A stretch of DNA of 10,708 bases. Source: Cyanobacteria bacterium UBA11153. Its GTDB lineage: Bacteria > Cyanobacteriota > Cyanobacteriia > Cyanobacteriales > Coleofasciculaceae. The notes beneath the pieces were generated by a model that was not told where the DNA came from, searched no databases, and saw nothing but the letters and a program-made list of their open reading frames with translations. How positions within the stretch are numbered: position 1 is the first letter of the stretch; each line of letters begins with the position of its first letter. Positions 1 to 6,770 of this stretch are shown in pieces. The DNA lies in NCBI GenBank assembly GCA_003511885.1, contig DOIX01000310.1, positions 20,730 to 31,437 of the forward strand. The letters run 5' to 3'. Position numbers and translations under genes: made by a program.

Positions 1-623
1 AGCTCCCCCTCATTCAAAACAGAGAAATTAAATGCTTAACGGCTTATCGCGATAGTTTTTCCCGTCAGAAGCATTACTCAATCTTTGGTCATTAGTAATA
101 CCAATTTCCTAAAATAGTGCTAAAGAGTAACCCCCCTCAACCCCCCATAGCTGTTTTATTCTCATTAATTACACCTCAATATTTAGTCATAAATTTTTGT
201 TTATGATTAAAGTTAAAATGGTTAATTTTAACTTATCAGCAAATTTAGATAACTTATTGACAATTAAAATAATCAAGAGATAGGTACTAAAAATTACCCT
301 ATTACTTCTCCTACAAAGCTTTTACTTAACTAGTCTTATAATTTTATACAAAAATAAACTACTCTATATCGGAAATCTTATCCAAGCTCTCTGTAGTTTA
401 AGTACCCTGACATTATCCCAATAATTACTACCAATATAGCGCTACGCATTAAGGTTAAGACCTATTCTAAAACTACCTTGTTCTTAATTCAAGATTGAAG
501 TTAAAACAACGTCCTAATGTATCTTGGTAGTGCTACAAGACGAACCACAGCGGATATCTTTTCCCTTGATCGGAAATCGTTGACTTCTTTGAGTTTTTCG
601 ATTAAAATGAACATATTATTTTC
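1..623. other. AT-rich intergenic region without a credible gene
   Basis: No open frame of useful length with a ribosome-binding site is visible on either strand. The DNA is AT-rich and holds two abutting hairpins (182-211 and 210-234) and a C-rich stretch near 130-147 (taacccccctcaacccccc). A TTGACA hexamer at 257-262 has no convincing -10 partner: the best candidate, at 281, matches poorly. I see no tRNA-like or riboswitch-like core. Confidence 0.6.
182..234. repeat. Two abutting hairpins
   Basis: The first stem pairs 182-193 with 200-211 (12 bp including one G-U, six-base loop TTTTTG). The second pairs AAGTTAAAAT (210-219) with ATTTTAACTT (225-234), a perfect 10-bp stem with a five-base loop. 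They share bases 210-211, so they are abutting or slightly competing. Both are AT-only or nearly so, and the region is very AT-rich, so chance cannot be excluded. No T-run follows, so a standard terminator is unlikely. Confidence 0.4.
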
Positions 624-669
624 AAAAAAAAGTTAGCGATCGCTGTTATTTTACCAGAGAGCGATCGCT
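624..669 (-). terminator. HIP1-based terminator downstream of the beta-barrel gene
   Basis: Two copies of AGCGATCGCT (635-644 and 660-669) can pair into a 10-bp stem with a 15-base loop. Read on the minus strand, the stem is followed almost at once by a run of eight T (624-631 on plus), the layout of an intrinsic terminator about 100 bp past the stop of the gene at 773. Read on the plus strand it is followed by TTTTACTTTT, so it may work both ways. Each arm contains the HIP1 octamer, so the pair could also be chance clustering of HIP1 sites. Confidence 0.5.
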
Positions 670-772
670 TTTACTTTTGACGTTCTGAGCCGAGGCTAAA
701 ACAGCCCTGATCGCTAAGGGGGGTTAGGGAGGATCTAATCGACAATATTTGTAACCAGCAACTTACGTTATC

Positions 773-1303
773 TTAGAATTTTACCCCAGCGCCAGCTTGG
801 ATACTAACTGCTGAAGCCGAACTATTTTCGTAAGCGTTAATCCCTACTTTAGTATCTCCATAAATCACAACATTCTGACCTAATTGCGCTTCAGCGCCCA
901 CAGTAACTACAGGAGCATCCGTATTCCCTAATGGCGTTGGCTCTCCATTTTTCTCCGTGAATGAATAGCCAGCACCAACATAAACGTTAGCATTATTGGT
1001 AATAGGAACATCATAAGAAACTATTGGCATAATCGCAGTATTATCACCGTTAAATAGGATAGCTCCCCTGAGAGAAACAGGCGCTTTATCAGTGGTAATC
1101 CGACCTTGAATATTCCCACCAAAGTTAGCAGCATCGGCATCTTGTCCGCCATTAGTGACACCTGCTGATACACCAACACCAATGTAATTTGCTTTGGTTC
1201 CTTCGGGTTGTGCTGAAGCGCGATTCGCAGATAATACAACAGGCGCGATTGCAGTAACAACTAAAGCAGAAAGAGTGACGATAGATTTAAGGGAAAGTTT
1301 CAT
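773..1303 (-). CDS. Secreted outer-membrane beta-barrel protein, small (putative)
   Basis: This 176-residue protein has a clear Sec signal peptide: a basic start (MKLSLKS), a hydrophobic stretch of about 20 residues and a likely cleavage after the A-S-A that precedes QPEG. The mature part of about 145 residues alternates polar and non-polar residues and can be cut into eight candidate beta strands, from NYIGVGVSAGV to the final SIQAGAGVKF. It ends in phenylalanine, as BAM-inserted outer-membrane proteins usually do. Size and strand count resemble small eight-stranded barrels (OmpA/OmpX scale), but I recognise no specific family. I chose the ATG at 1303 because GAGG lies nine bases upstream; an in-frame ATG five codons earlier overlaps that site. 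The gene stands alone with its own promoter and terminator candidates. The barrel call is inference from pattern; a periplasmic beta-rich protein is the alternative. Confidence 0.75.
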   Translation of the reverse strand: MKLSLKSIVTLSALVVTAIAPVVLSANRASAQPEGTKANYIGVGVSAGVTNGGQDADAANFGGNIQGRITTDKAPVSLRGAILFNGDNTAIMPIVSYDVPITNNANVYVGAGYSFTEKNGEPTPLGNTDAPVVTVGAEAQLGQNVVIYGDTKVGINAYENSSASAVSIQAGAGVKF

Positions 1304-1342
1304 CGTTATGTGCCTCAATGGGTATGGTTTTTAGTTCCTTTG

Positions 1343-1371
1343 TTAATATCAATGTCGTTGCCAATAATCAA
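1343..1371 (-). promoter_or_regulatory. Putative promoter of the beta-barrel gene
   Basis: On the minus strand TTGATT (plus 1366-1371) and TATTAA (plus 1343-1348) are separated by 17 bases, each matching the sigma-70 consensus at four of six positions. TG stands one base before the -10, giving an extended -10. It lies about 40 bp upstream of the chosen start at 1303. Moderate support only. Confidence 0.4.
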
Positions 1372-1947
1372 AAGGTTCCAACTTCAGCAAAATTTTTTTT
1401 TGAGGAATCAACTCGATCGTGTCCAATGGCTGAAAAACTAGTAATATCAAGCTTTCACAATTATTTGTGGCGAAATAATTTATCGTCAAGTTACACCATA
1501 TATTATAGATATCCAGCCAGTCTCAGGACATAATTTTTGCCTAATTATCACTATCTTCACAAATTTGAATTTAGAAGGGGACTGTTTAATAAGTGGCACA
1601 TACCGATCTGGTTTATCCGGAAATATTAGCGAAGACTGTCCTGATATTATTGTCGAATTTAATCAAATTTTGTTCCGGATTTCTCAGGGAGTGTTCTGAA
1701 TATACCTAATTTACTTTAAATAGAAACCCGGTTTCTTCAAGAAACCGGGTTTCTGGGGTATACCTCATAAACATGCAATCTGATGTAGAGTATTCCAATG
1801 GTGCGATGTTTTACTGCTCGCTTAATCAACATTTTATCTTGAAGTAGTACTGGAGGAGGGGAATCCAAAAATGATAAAAAAAGCATTTTATAATGTTATT
1901 TAAGCAAAAATAATCCATGTAACCTCCATAACTTCAGCACTTACCAG
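1372..1947. other. Non-coding region between the beta-barrel and cupin genes
   Basis: No gene is supported here. A plus frame at 1318-1533 (71 codons) lacks a ribosome-binding site and family features and overlaps the minus-strand promoter. The region holds an 8-bp inverted repeat ATCCGGAA/TTCCGGAT (1615-1622 and 1673-1680, 50-base loop), the perfect hairpin at 1722-1754 and a ten-codon mini-ORF at 1871-1903 behind a strong GGAGGAGG. Confidence 0.55.
1722..1754. repeat. 33-bp perfect hairpin, AGAAACCGGGTTTCT-type repeat
   Basis: AGAAACCCGGTTTCTT (1722-1737) and its exact reverse complement (1739-1754) flank a single C. Each arm is itself nearly palindromic, so the element can also fold as two small hairpins. 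From memory, AGAAACCGGGTTTCT is a high-copy dispersed palindrome in several filamentous cyanobacteria. It lies in an intergenic gap with no gene ending nearby on plus, so it is more likely a dispersed repeat than a terminator. Confidence 0.8.
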
Positions 1948-1978
1948 ATGACAAAGACCCAAAACTATTTGCTATGCT
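1948..1978 (+). promoter_or_regulatory. Possible promoter of the cupin gene
   Basis: ATGACA (1948-1953) and TATGCT (1973-1978) are 19 bases apart, and TG stands one base before the -10 (TGCTATGCT), making an extended -10. The spacing is long and the hexamers imperfect. The start codon is about 115 bp downstream. Confidence 0.3.
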
Positions 1979-2008
1979 GGCGATCGGGTGTCTAAATCAG
2001 ATCGTAGC

Positions 2009-2057
2009 TCCCAGTCCCCACCCCTATCCAATCCCTAGCCCCCAGCCCCTAGCCCCT
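2009..2057. repeat. Degenerate C-rich heptamer array
   Basis: The last four units are clear at seven-base spacing: aatccct, agccccc, agcccct, agcccct (2030-2057). The preceding bases (ctcccagtccccacccctatcc) are a decayed continuation. This fits the short tandem heptamer repeats known in filamentous cyanobacteria. The same unit appears in reverse complement at 10485-10508. Confidence 0.65.
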
Positions 2058-2094
2058 TAAACCATAATTCTCAAGTCTTTCTCAGGAGAAAAAT

Positions 2095-2523
2095 ATGCCG
2101 AAATTGCAAGAAGTATCCCAAATACCCACCCTCAGCCTCCCCCAATCAATAGCTACCTCCGGTGCATCTGCAACAGAATTGCGCCCTTGGGGTTCCTTTA
2201 CAGTTTTGGAAGAAGGGAGAGGTTATAAAATTAAGCGCATAGAAGTCAATCCCGGTCATCGTCTCAGCCTGCAAATGCACTACCATCGTAGCGAACATTG
2301 GATTGTTGTCAGCGGTACGGCGAAAGTGGTTTGTGGAGATAAAGAATTAATTATTCACCAAAATCAATCTACTTATGTTCCTCAAGGAAATATTCACCGT
2401 CTGGAAAATCCCGGTGTAATTCCTCTAGTTTTAATTGAAGTTCAAAATGGAGAATACTTGGGCGAAGACGATATTACTCGCTTTGAAGATGACTACTCTC
2501 GCGGTAAGCCTCAAGATAAATAA
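2095..2523 (+). CDS. Stand-alone cupin, type II mannose-6-phosphate isomerase family
   Basis: This 142-residue protein is a single cupin barrel matching the C-terminal isomerase domain of bifunctional phosphomannose isomerase/GDP-mannose pyrophosphorylase enzymes. The family opening RPWGSF is at residues 30-35. Cupin motif 1 runs from PGHRLSLQ through HYHRSEHW (ligand candidates His62, His64, Glu67) to Gly74. Motif 2 is YVPQGNIHRLENPG, with Pro96, Gly98, His101 and Asn105. The nucleotidyltransferase half is absent, so only the fructose-6-phosphate/mannose-6-phosphate interconversion is plausible, probably cytosolic and metal-dependent. The first 25 residues are variable. The start has AGGAG six bases upstream. 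No sugar-nucleotide genes lie beside it. The family is clear; the substrate is inferred. Confidence 0.85.
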   Translation: MPKLQEVSQIPTLSLPQSIATSGASATELRPWGSFTVLEEGRGYKIKRIEVNPGHRLSLQMHYHRSEHWIVVSGTAKVVCGDKELIIHQNQSTYVPQGNIHRLENPGVIPLVLIEVQNGEYLGEDDITRFEDDYSRGKPQDK

Positions 2524-2611
2524 TGGCTGAGGTTTGAGTATGGAGTTTTGAGTTATTATTGCTAATTGCAGATGTAGGAAACCAAACAGCCGCCAATCTA
2601 TATGTCAACAA

Positions 2612-2632
2612 CAAGGGGATCGGATCCCCTTG
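2612..2632. repeat. 21-bp perfect palindrome upstream of the Fe-S carrier gene
   Basis: CAAGGGGATC (2612-2621) and its exact reverse complement GATCCCCTTG (2623-2632) flank one G. The centre lies about 43 bp upstream of the ATG at 2665. It could be a dispersed cyanobacterial palindrome, an mRNA hairpin or a regulator site; the sequence does not decide between them. Confidence 0.65.
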
Positions 2633-2664
2633 CGATCCCATACCCTATTCCCCATTCCCCCTCT

Positions 2665-2994
2665 ATGATTACTTTGAGTAAAGCCGCTATAAATGAGATA
2701 AAACGCCTTAAATTGAAACGTCAGAACCCAGAAGCCAAATTGCGGCTAGGGGTGCAACCGGGAGGGTGCGCCGATTTTTACTACACAATGGATTTAGACG
2801 AAACAGTCAAGGAAGGCGATCGCATTTCTGACTGTGGTGACATTACAGTGATTGTGGATGAACAGAGCTGTCAATATATAGCAGATTTAAGTTTGGATTA
2901 CTCCGAAGATCTCATGGGCGGCGGGTTTCGCTTCCATAATCCCAAAGCAGTGGACAACTGTGGCTGTGGTAATTCCTTTCGCGTACAAGGGTAA
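2665..2994 (+). CDS. A-type iron-sulfur cluster carrier (HesB/IscA/SufA family)
   Basis: The 109-residue product has the family's usual length and its three cysteines: Cys35 in QPGGCADF, and Cys99 and Cys101 in the C-terminal NCGCGNSF. These bind iron or a [2Fe-2S]/[4Fe-4S] cluster, usually at a dimer interface, for delivery to target proteins. The preceding SEDLMGGGFRFHNP matches the family's conserved run before the CGCG. Around Cys35, Asp37 stands where E. coli IscA and SufA have Gly (GCSG/GCAG), so this is a divergent subtype. A longer reading from 2602 exists, but its extra 21 residues translate low-complexity spacer DNA and the 2612 palindrome, so I prefer 2665. Neither start has a good ribosome-binding site. 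SufA and IscA cannot be told apart from sequence alone, so no symbol is given. It lies just upstream of the str operon promoter and is probably transcribed separately from it. Confidence 0.9.
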   Translation: MITLSKAAINEIKRLKLKRQNPEAKLRLGVQPGGCADFYYTMDLDETVKEGDRISDCGDITVIVDEQSCQYIADLSLDYSEDLMGGGFRFHNPKAVDNCGCGNSFRVQG

Positions 2995-3050
2995 GCCGAT
3001 TGGCATCAAGACTTCCCCAGTACCCACATCCCTTCAGCCAAAAAAAATAT

Positions 3051-3080
3051 TTGACAATAACTCCCAAAGTTCGATACAAT
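3051..3080 (+). promoter_or_regulatory. str operon promoter (rpsL promoter)
   Basis: A perfect TTGACA (3051-3056) and a TACAAT -10 (3075-3080, five of six) are 18 bp apart. This is the best sigma-70-type promoter in the window. Transcription would start near 3087, leaving about 100 nt of leader before rpsL. The position fits the main promoter of rpsL-rpsG-fusA-tuf. Confidence 0.75.
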
Positions 3081-3111
3081 CAGAATTTGTCAATCGTTAG
3101 AACTATATTAA

Positions 3112-3159
3112 GAAAGCTCTGACCGGAATTTGAGGAAAAGTGCCGGAAAATTAGCTTTC
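3112..3159 (+). promoter_or_regulatory. Hairpin in the rpsL leader
   Basis: GAAAGCT (3112-3118) pairs exactly with AGCTTTC (3153-3159). Inside, two CCGG tetramers (3123-3126, 3143-3146) can also pair. The structure sits between the predicted start of transcription and the rpsL start, where ribosomal-protein autoregulatory leaders are found. A role is inference only. Confidence 0.4.
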
Positions 3160-3186
3160 GCCTATTAACAGTACATGCCTTAACTC

Positions 3187-3573
3187 ATGCCCACAATTCA
3201 GCAGCTCATTCGGAGCGAACGAGCCAAAGCCAAGAAGAAAACCAAGTCGCCTGCACTAAAAGAATGTCCGCAGCGTCGGGGGGTATGCACGAGAGTCTAT
3301 ACAACAACCCCCAAAAAACCAAACTCAGCCCTCCGGAAAGTAGCAAGGGTTCGCCTGACTTCGGGTTTTGAAGTGACGGCTTACATCCCAGGTATTGGTC
3401 ACAACTTGCAAGAACACTCCGTAGTGATGATCCGGGGAGGTCGTGTCAAAGATTTACCAGGGGTCAGATATCACATTATTCGGGGTACTTTAGATACCGC
3501 CGGAGTGAAAAATAGGAAACAAGGGCGTTCTAAGTACGGAACCAAGCGTCCCAAGGAAGGTGCTGCCAAGTAA
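3187..3573 (+). CDS. rpsL: 30S ribosomal protein S12
   Basis: This 128-residue protein carries the universal S12 core: [25 protein letters not shown], then [26 protein letters not shown] and the basic C-terminal tail. S12 lies at the decoding centre of the small subunit and contributes to tRNA selection accuracy. Lys43 and Lys88, whose substitutions give streptomycin resistance in E. coli, are both the wild-type lysine. Asp89, the residue methylthiolated by RimO in other bacteria, is present. The start has no Shine-Dalgarno, which is common in cyanobacteria. It is the first gene of the str operon behind a strong promoter and a roughly 100-nt leader. The identity is certain. Confidence 0.98.
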   Translation: MPTIQQLIRSERAKAKKKTKSPALKECPQRRGVCTRVYTTTPKKPNSALRKVARVRLTSGFEVTAYIPGIGHNLQEHSVVMIRGGRVKDLPGVRYHIIRGTLDTAGVKNRKQGRSKYGTKRPKEGAAK

Positions 3574-3996
3574 GGTAATGTTAAGTCAGGTAGGAAAGAG
3601 GAGGACTCCAAAATATTAATCTTAGCAAGACATCGATCTAGGCTGAGGTTAGTATTGAGTCCGTTGAAACCGACTGCTTTAACCCAAAAGTCATTGACTA
3701 ATAACATACTTGAACTAATTAATATGTTAAAGCCTTTGACTGGAGATGGGAGCGCTCCGAAACAAAAAGACTCAAGGAACGGGATCGACTGATAAGGATC
3801 GTAATTCATCCTTCAATCTTAACCATTAAGTTACCGATCGATTCCTGAAAAGAACCAGGAAGTAAACCTGAATTGACAAAGAGAAAAGAGACAAAAAGCC
3901 CCAAGCCAATTGTTCTCGATAAATCGGAAAGTATTACCCTCTGGGTAACCAATTGTTTGACAGCCCCTATTCTTTGTTTTTTTTTAGTCTTAAACT
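3574..3996 (+). promoter_or_regulatory. 423-bp rpsL-rpsG spacer rich in inverted repeats
   Basis: No gene is supported; frames at 3471-3809 (minus) and 3873-4130 (plus) overlap rpsL and rpsG and have no family features. Inverted repeats seen: GGACTC/GAGTCC (3603-3608, 3657-3662); GCTTTAAC/GTTAAAGC (3676-3683, 3726-3733); TAACATA/TATGTTA (3702-3708, 3723-3729), which shares bases with the previous pair so the two compete; AGTCA-T-TGACT (3689-3699); CTTAA/TTAAG (3818-3830); TTCCTG/CAGGAA (3842-3847, 3856-3861); and TTACCC/GGGTAA with a three-base loop (3934-3948), framed by CCAATTG at 3906 and 3949. A T-rich tract (3975-3985) ends just before rpsG. In E. coli, S7 represses the str operon by binding the rpsL-rpsG spacer; a similar role here is inference. 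Confidence 0.45.
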
Positions 3997-4467
3997 ATGT
4001 CACGTCGTGCAGTTATAAAAAAACGTCCGGTTCCCCCAGATCCGGTTTACAACAGCCGCCTCATCAGCATGATCGTCCGGCGACTAATGCGTCATGGCAA
4101 AAAATCCCTAGCATATCGGATTATCTATGATGCAATGAAAATCATTGAAGAACGGACGGGAACAGATCCCATAACCACATTTGAAAAAGCAATTCGCAAT
4201 GCCACACCATTGGTAGAAGTAAAAGCACGTCGAGTGGGCGGTGCAACCTATCAAGTACCAATGGAAGTCCGTTCAGATAGAGGAATAGCCCTAGCAATGC
4301 GGTGGTTAATCCAATTTTCCAGAAGTCGGGCAGGAAAATCCATGTCAAGCAAATTAGCCAACGAATTAATGGATGCCGCCAACGAAACGGGAAACGCAAT
4401 TCGCAAACGGGAAGAAACTCATCGGATGGCAGATGCCAACAAAGCTTTTGCCCATTATCGGTACTAA
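3997..4467 (+). CDS. rpsG: 30S ribosomal protein S7
   Basis: The 156-residue length is standard for bacterial S7. The basic N-terminus [15 protein letters not shown] and the signature [21 protein letters not shown] (about residues 71-91) are intact, as is the C-terminal region ending in KAFAHYRY. S7 is a primary binder of the 16S rRNA 3' domain, nucleates assembly of the small-subunit head and contacts tRNA at the exit site. No Shine-Dalgarno is visible; the start follows a T-rich tract. In other bacteria S7 is the autogenous regulator of this operon, which makes the long structured spacer upstream of interest. The identity is certain. Confidence 0.98.
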   Translation: MSRRAVIKKRPVPPDPVYNSRLISMIVRRLMRHGKKSLAYRIIYDAMKIIEERTGTDPITTFEKAIRNATPLVEVKARRVGGATYQVPMEVRSDRGIALAMRWLIQFSRSRAGKSMSSKLANELMDAANETGNAIRKREETHRMADANKAFAHYRY

Positions 4468-4671
4468 AGCCTAGTTTTTTCGGATATCGCTGGATGTCGC
4501 CAGATGTTTCTGGTGATGTCTATGGTGATGTCTGTCAGAAAAAAAAGAATGTATGTGAGACGTAAATACAAGTGCCGATCGTACCTAAAAGTTTAAGGAA
4601 AAGTATAGAATTGTAAACGGATAGCTTGTAAAAAAAAAACTTGCGGCACTGGAAAAAGGAGGTAATCGTTC
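4468..4671 (+). promoter_or_regulatory. rpsG-fusA spacer with GATGTC repeats and a hairpin abutting the fusA ribosome-binding site
   Basis: Four GATGTC/GATGTT units start at 4493, 4503, 4515 and 4527; the last two lie in an 11-base direct repeat (TGGTGATGTCT) at 12-base spacing. CGCCAGA/TCTGGTG (4498-4504, 4509-4515, one G-U) forms a short hairpin among them. AGTGCCG (4571-4577) pairs exactly with CGGCACT (4644-4650), closing a 66-base loop that ends five bases before the AAGGAGGT of fusA. These could modulate fusA translation or message processing; none is proven. Confidence 0.4.
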
Positions 4672-6747
4672 GTGGCACGCACCATCCCGCTAGAAAGAGT
4701 AAGGAATATAGGCATCGCCGCCCACATTGACGCGGGCAAGACAACAACAACAGAAAGAATCCTGTTTTACTCAGGAATGGTTCACAAGATTGGAGAAGTC
4801 CATGAAGGAACAGCCGTAACAGACTGGATGGAACAAGAAAGAGAGCGGGGAATTACCATCACCGCAGCAGCCATCAGTACGAGCTGGAGAGACCACAAGA
4901 TCAACATTATTGATACACCAGGTCACGTAGACTTTACCATCGAAGTTGAACGTTCCATGCGGGTATTGGATGGTGTGATTGCCGTTTTCTGTTCCGTGGG
5001 TGGAGTCCAACCGCAATCAGAAACAGTGTGGCGACAAGCAGACAGGTACAAAGTACCGAGAATAGCCTTCGTCAACAAAATGGATCGCACAGGAGCCAAC
5101 TTCTTTAAAGTTTATGGGCAAATGCGCGATCGCCTCAGAGCCAATGCCGTCCCCATTCAGATTCCCATCGGTAGCGAAAACGAATTAAGAGGAATCGTAG
5201 ATTTGGTGCGGATGCGAGCCAATATTTATACCAACGACTTAGGGACAGATATTGAAGATACCGAAATTCCCGCAGAAGTTCAAGAAGTATGTGAAGAATA
5301 TCGCGCCAAACTGATCGAATCAGTTGCCGAAACAGACGAAGTACTACTAGAAAAATATCTAGAAGGAGAAGAACTAACAGAAGCAGAAATCCGTAACGCC
5401 CTAAGAAAAGGCACAATAGACGGAACAATTATGCCCGTCCTCTGCGGTTCCGCCTTTAAAAATAAAGGCGTTCAATTGCTCCTAGATGCAGTAGTAGATT
5501 ATCTCCCTGCACCAGGAGACGTGCCCGCCATTCAAGGAACCCTACCAAACGGGACAGTAGCCGAACGACCAGCAGATGACAAAGCACCATTGTCAGCTCT
5601 CGCCTTTAAAATCATGGCAGATCCCTACGGTCGTTTAACCTTCCTCCGGGTATACTCAGGAGTCTTACAGAAAGGCAGCTACATCCTCAACTCCACCAAA
5701 AATCAGAAAGAACGGATTTCCCGCCTGATTGTACTCAAAGCCAACGATCGCATTGAAGTAGACCAATTGCTTGCAGGCGACTTAGGGGCTGCAATTGGAT
5801 TGAAAAATACCTTTACAGGTGACACAATTTGCAATGAAGACTCGCCCATTATTCTGGAATCCCTCTTTATTCCAGAACCAGTCATTTCCGTTGCAGTAGA
5901 ACCCAAAACCAAACAAGATATGGAGAAGTTATCCAAAGCCCTCCAATCATTATCCGAAGAAGATCCCACCTTCCGCGTCAGTATTGACCCAGAAACAAAC
6001 CAAACTGTAATTGCTGGCATGGGCGAACTTCACCTAGAAATTCTGGTAGACAGAATGCTGCGAGAATTCAAAGTCGAAGCTAATGTCGGTGCACCTCAAG
6101 TCGCTTACCGCGAAACCGTGCGCAAAGCAGTGAAAGCAGAAGGTAAATTTATTCGTCAAAGTGGCGGTAAAGGTCAATACGGTCACGTTGTGATTGAATT
6201 GACACCAGGAGAACCCGGTAGCGGTTTTGAATTTGTCTCTAAAATTGTGGGTGGAGCAATCCCCAAAGAGTACATTAACCCCGCCGAACAAGGGATGAAA
6301 GAAGCCTGTGAATCTGGTATCGTTGCTGGATATCCAGTGATTGACCTCAAGGCTACACTAGTAGACGGCTCTTTCCACGAAGTAGACTCTTCGGAAATGG
6401 CATTCAAAATTGCTGGCTCAATGGCAATTCAAGAGGCTGTCAAGAAAGCGAATCCGGTACTCTTAGAGCCTATGATGAAAGTTGAGGTAGAAGTACCTGA
6501 AGACTTCCTTGGAGATGTCATGGGCGACCTCAACTCCCGTCGCGGTCAAATCGAAGGGATGGGTTCCGAAAGCGGAATTGCCAAAGTTGCTGCTAAAGTA
6601 CCACTGGCAGAAATGTTTGGTTACGCTACGGATATCCGATCCAAGACTCAAGGTCGGGGTATATTCTCAATGGAGTTCAGCCATTACGATGAGGTGCCTC
6701 GCAATGTGGCTGAAGCCATCATCGCTAAGAGCAAAGGGAACGCATAA
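4672..6747 (+). CDS. fusA: Elongation factor G (translocation GTPase)
   Basis: This 691-residue, full-length EF-G drives GTP-dependent translocation of tRNA and mRNA on the ribosome and, with RRF, ribosome recycling. The G domain shows AHIDAGKT (17-24), RGITI (59-63), DTPGH (81-85), NKMD (135-138) and CGSAF (258-262). Domains II to V follow in the usual order. The start is GTG, chosen because a strong AAGGAGGT (4656-4663) lies eight bases upstream, the best ribosome-binding site in the operon. Cys107 is in the region of a redox-sensitive cysteine described for Synechocystis EF-G; I have not aligned them. The first two thirds favour A-ending codons more than the last third by eye. The next gene, tuf, starts 23 bp downstream. 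Many cyanobacteria carry EF-G paralogues; the operon position makes this the canonical one. Confidence 0.98.
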   Translation: MARTIPLERVRNIGIAAHIDAGKTTTTERILFYSGMVHKIGEVHEGTAVTDWMEQERERGITITAAAISTSWRDHKINIIDTPGHVDFTIEVERSMRVLDGVIAVFCSVGGVQPQSETVWRQADRYKVPRIAFVNKMDRTGANFFKVYGQMRDRLRANAVPIQIPIGSENELRGIVDLVRMRANIYTNDLGTDIEDTEIPAEVQEVCEEYRAKLIESVAETDEVLLEKYLEGEELTEAEIRNALRKGTIDGTIMPVLCGSAFKNKGVQLLLDAVVDYLPAPGDVPAIQGTLPNGTVAERPADDKAPLSALAFKIMADPYGRLTFLRVYSGVLQKGSYILNSTKNQKERISRLIVLKANDRIEVDQLLAGDLGAAIGLKNTFTGDTICNEDSPIILESLFIPEPVISVAVEPKTKQDMEKLSKALQSLSEEDPTFRVSIDPETNQTVIAGMGELHLEILVDRMLREFKVEANVGAPQVAYRETVRKAVKAEGKFIRQSGGKGQYGHVVIELTPGEPGSGFEFVSKIVGGAIPKEYINPAEQGMKEACESGIVAGYPVIDLKATLVDGSFHEVDSSEMAFKIAGSMAIQEAVKKANPVLLEPMMKVEVEVPEDFLGDVMGDLNSRRGQIEGMGSESGIAKVAAKVPLAEMFGYATDIRSKTQGRGIFSMEFSHYDEVPRNVAEAIIAKSKGNA

Positions 6748-6770
6748 ACAAATAAAGGAAAACGTAATTC

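Noticed and set aside
257..286. Promoter built on TTGACA at 257
   Set aside because: The -10 candidate TAGGTA fits poorly and no gene follows on the plus strand.
128..738. C-rich (128-147) and G-rich (716-735) stretches as ends of a mobile element
   Set aside because: The two are only loosely complementary, no transposase or target duplication is visible, and such C-rich runs are common in cyanobacterial intergenic DNA.
1318..1533. 71-codon plus-strand frame
   Set aside because: It lacks a ribosome-binding site and recognisable domains, and overlaps the promoter region of the minus-strand gene. It looks like random AT-rich coding potential.
3471..3809. Minus-strand frame over the rpsL end and spacer
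   Set aside because: A large part is the shadow of rpsL; there is no family signature and no ribosome-binding site.
3957..3996. Internal promoter before rpsG using TTGACA at 3957
   Set aside because: The nearest -10-like hexamers are 22 and 28 bp away, outside the workable spacing.
3873..4130. Plus-strand frame entering rpsG
   Set aside because: It overlaps rpsG in another frame; the unique part is low-complexity and has no start signal.
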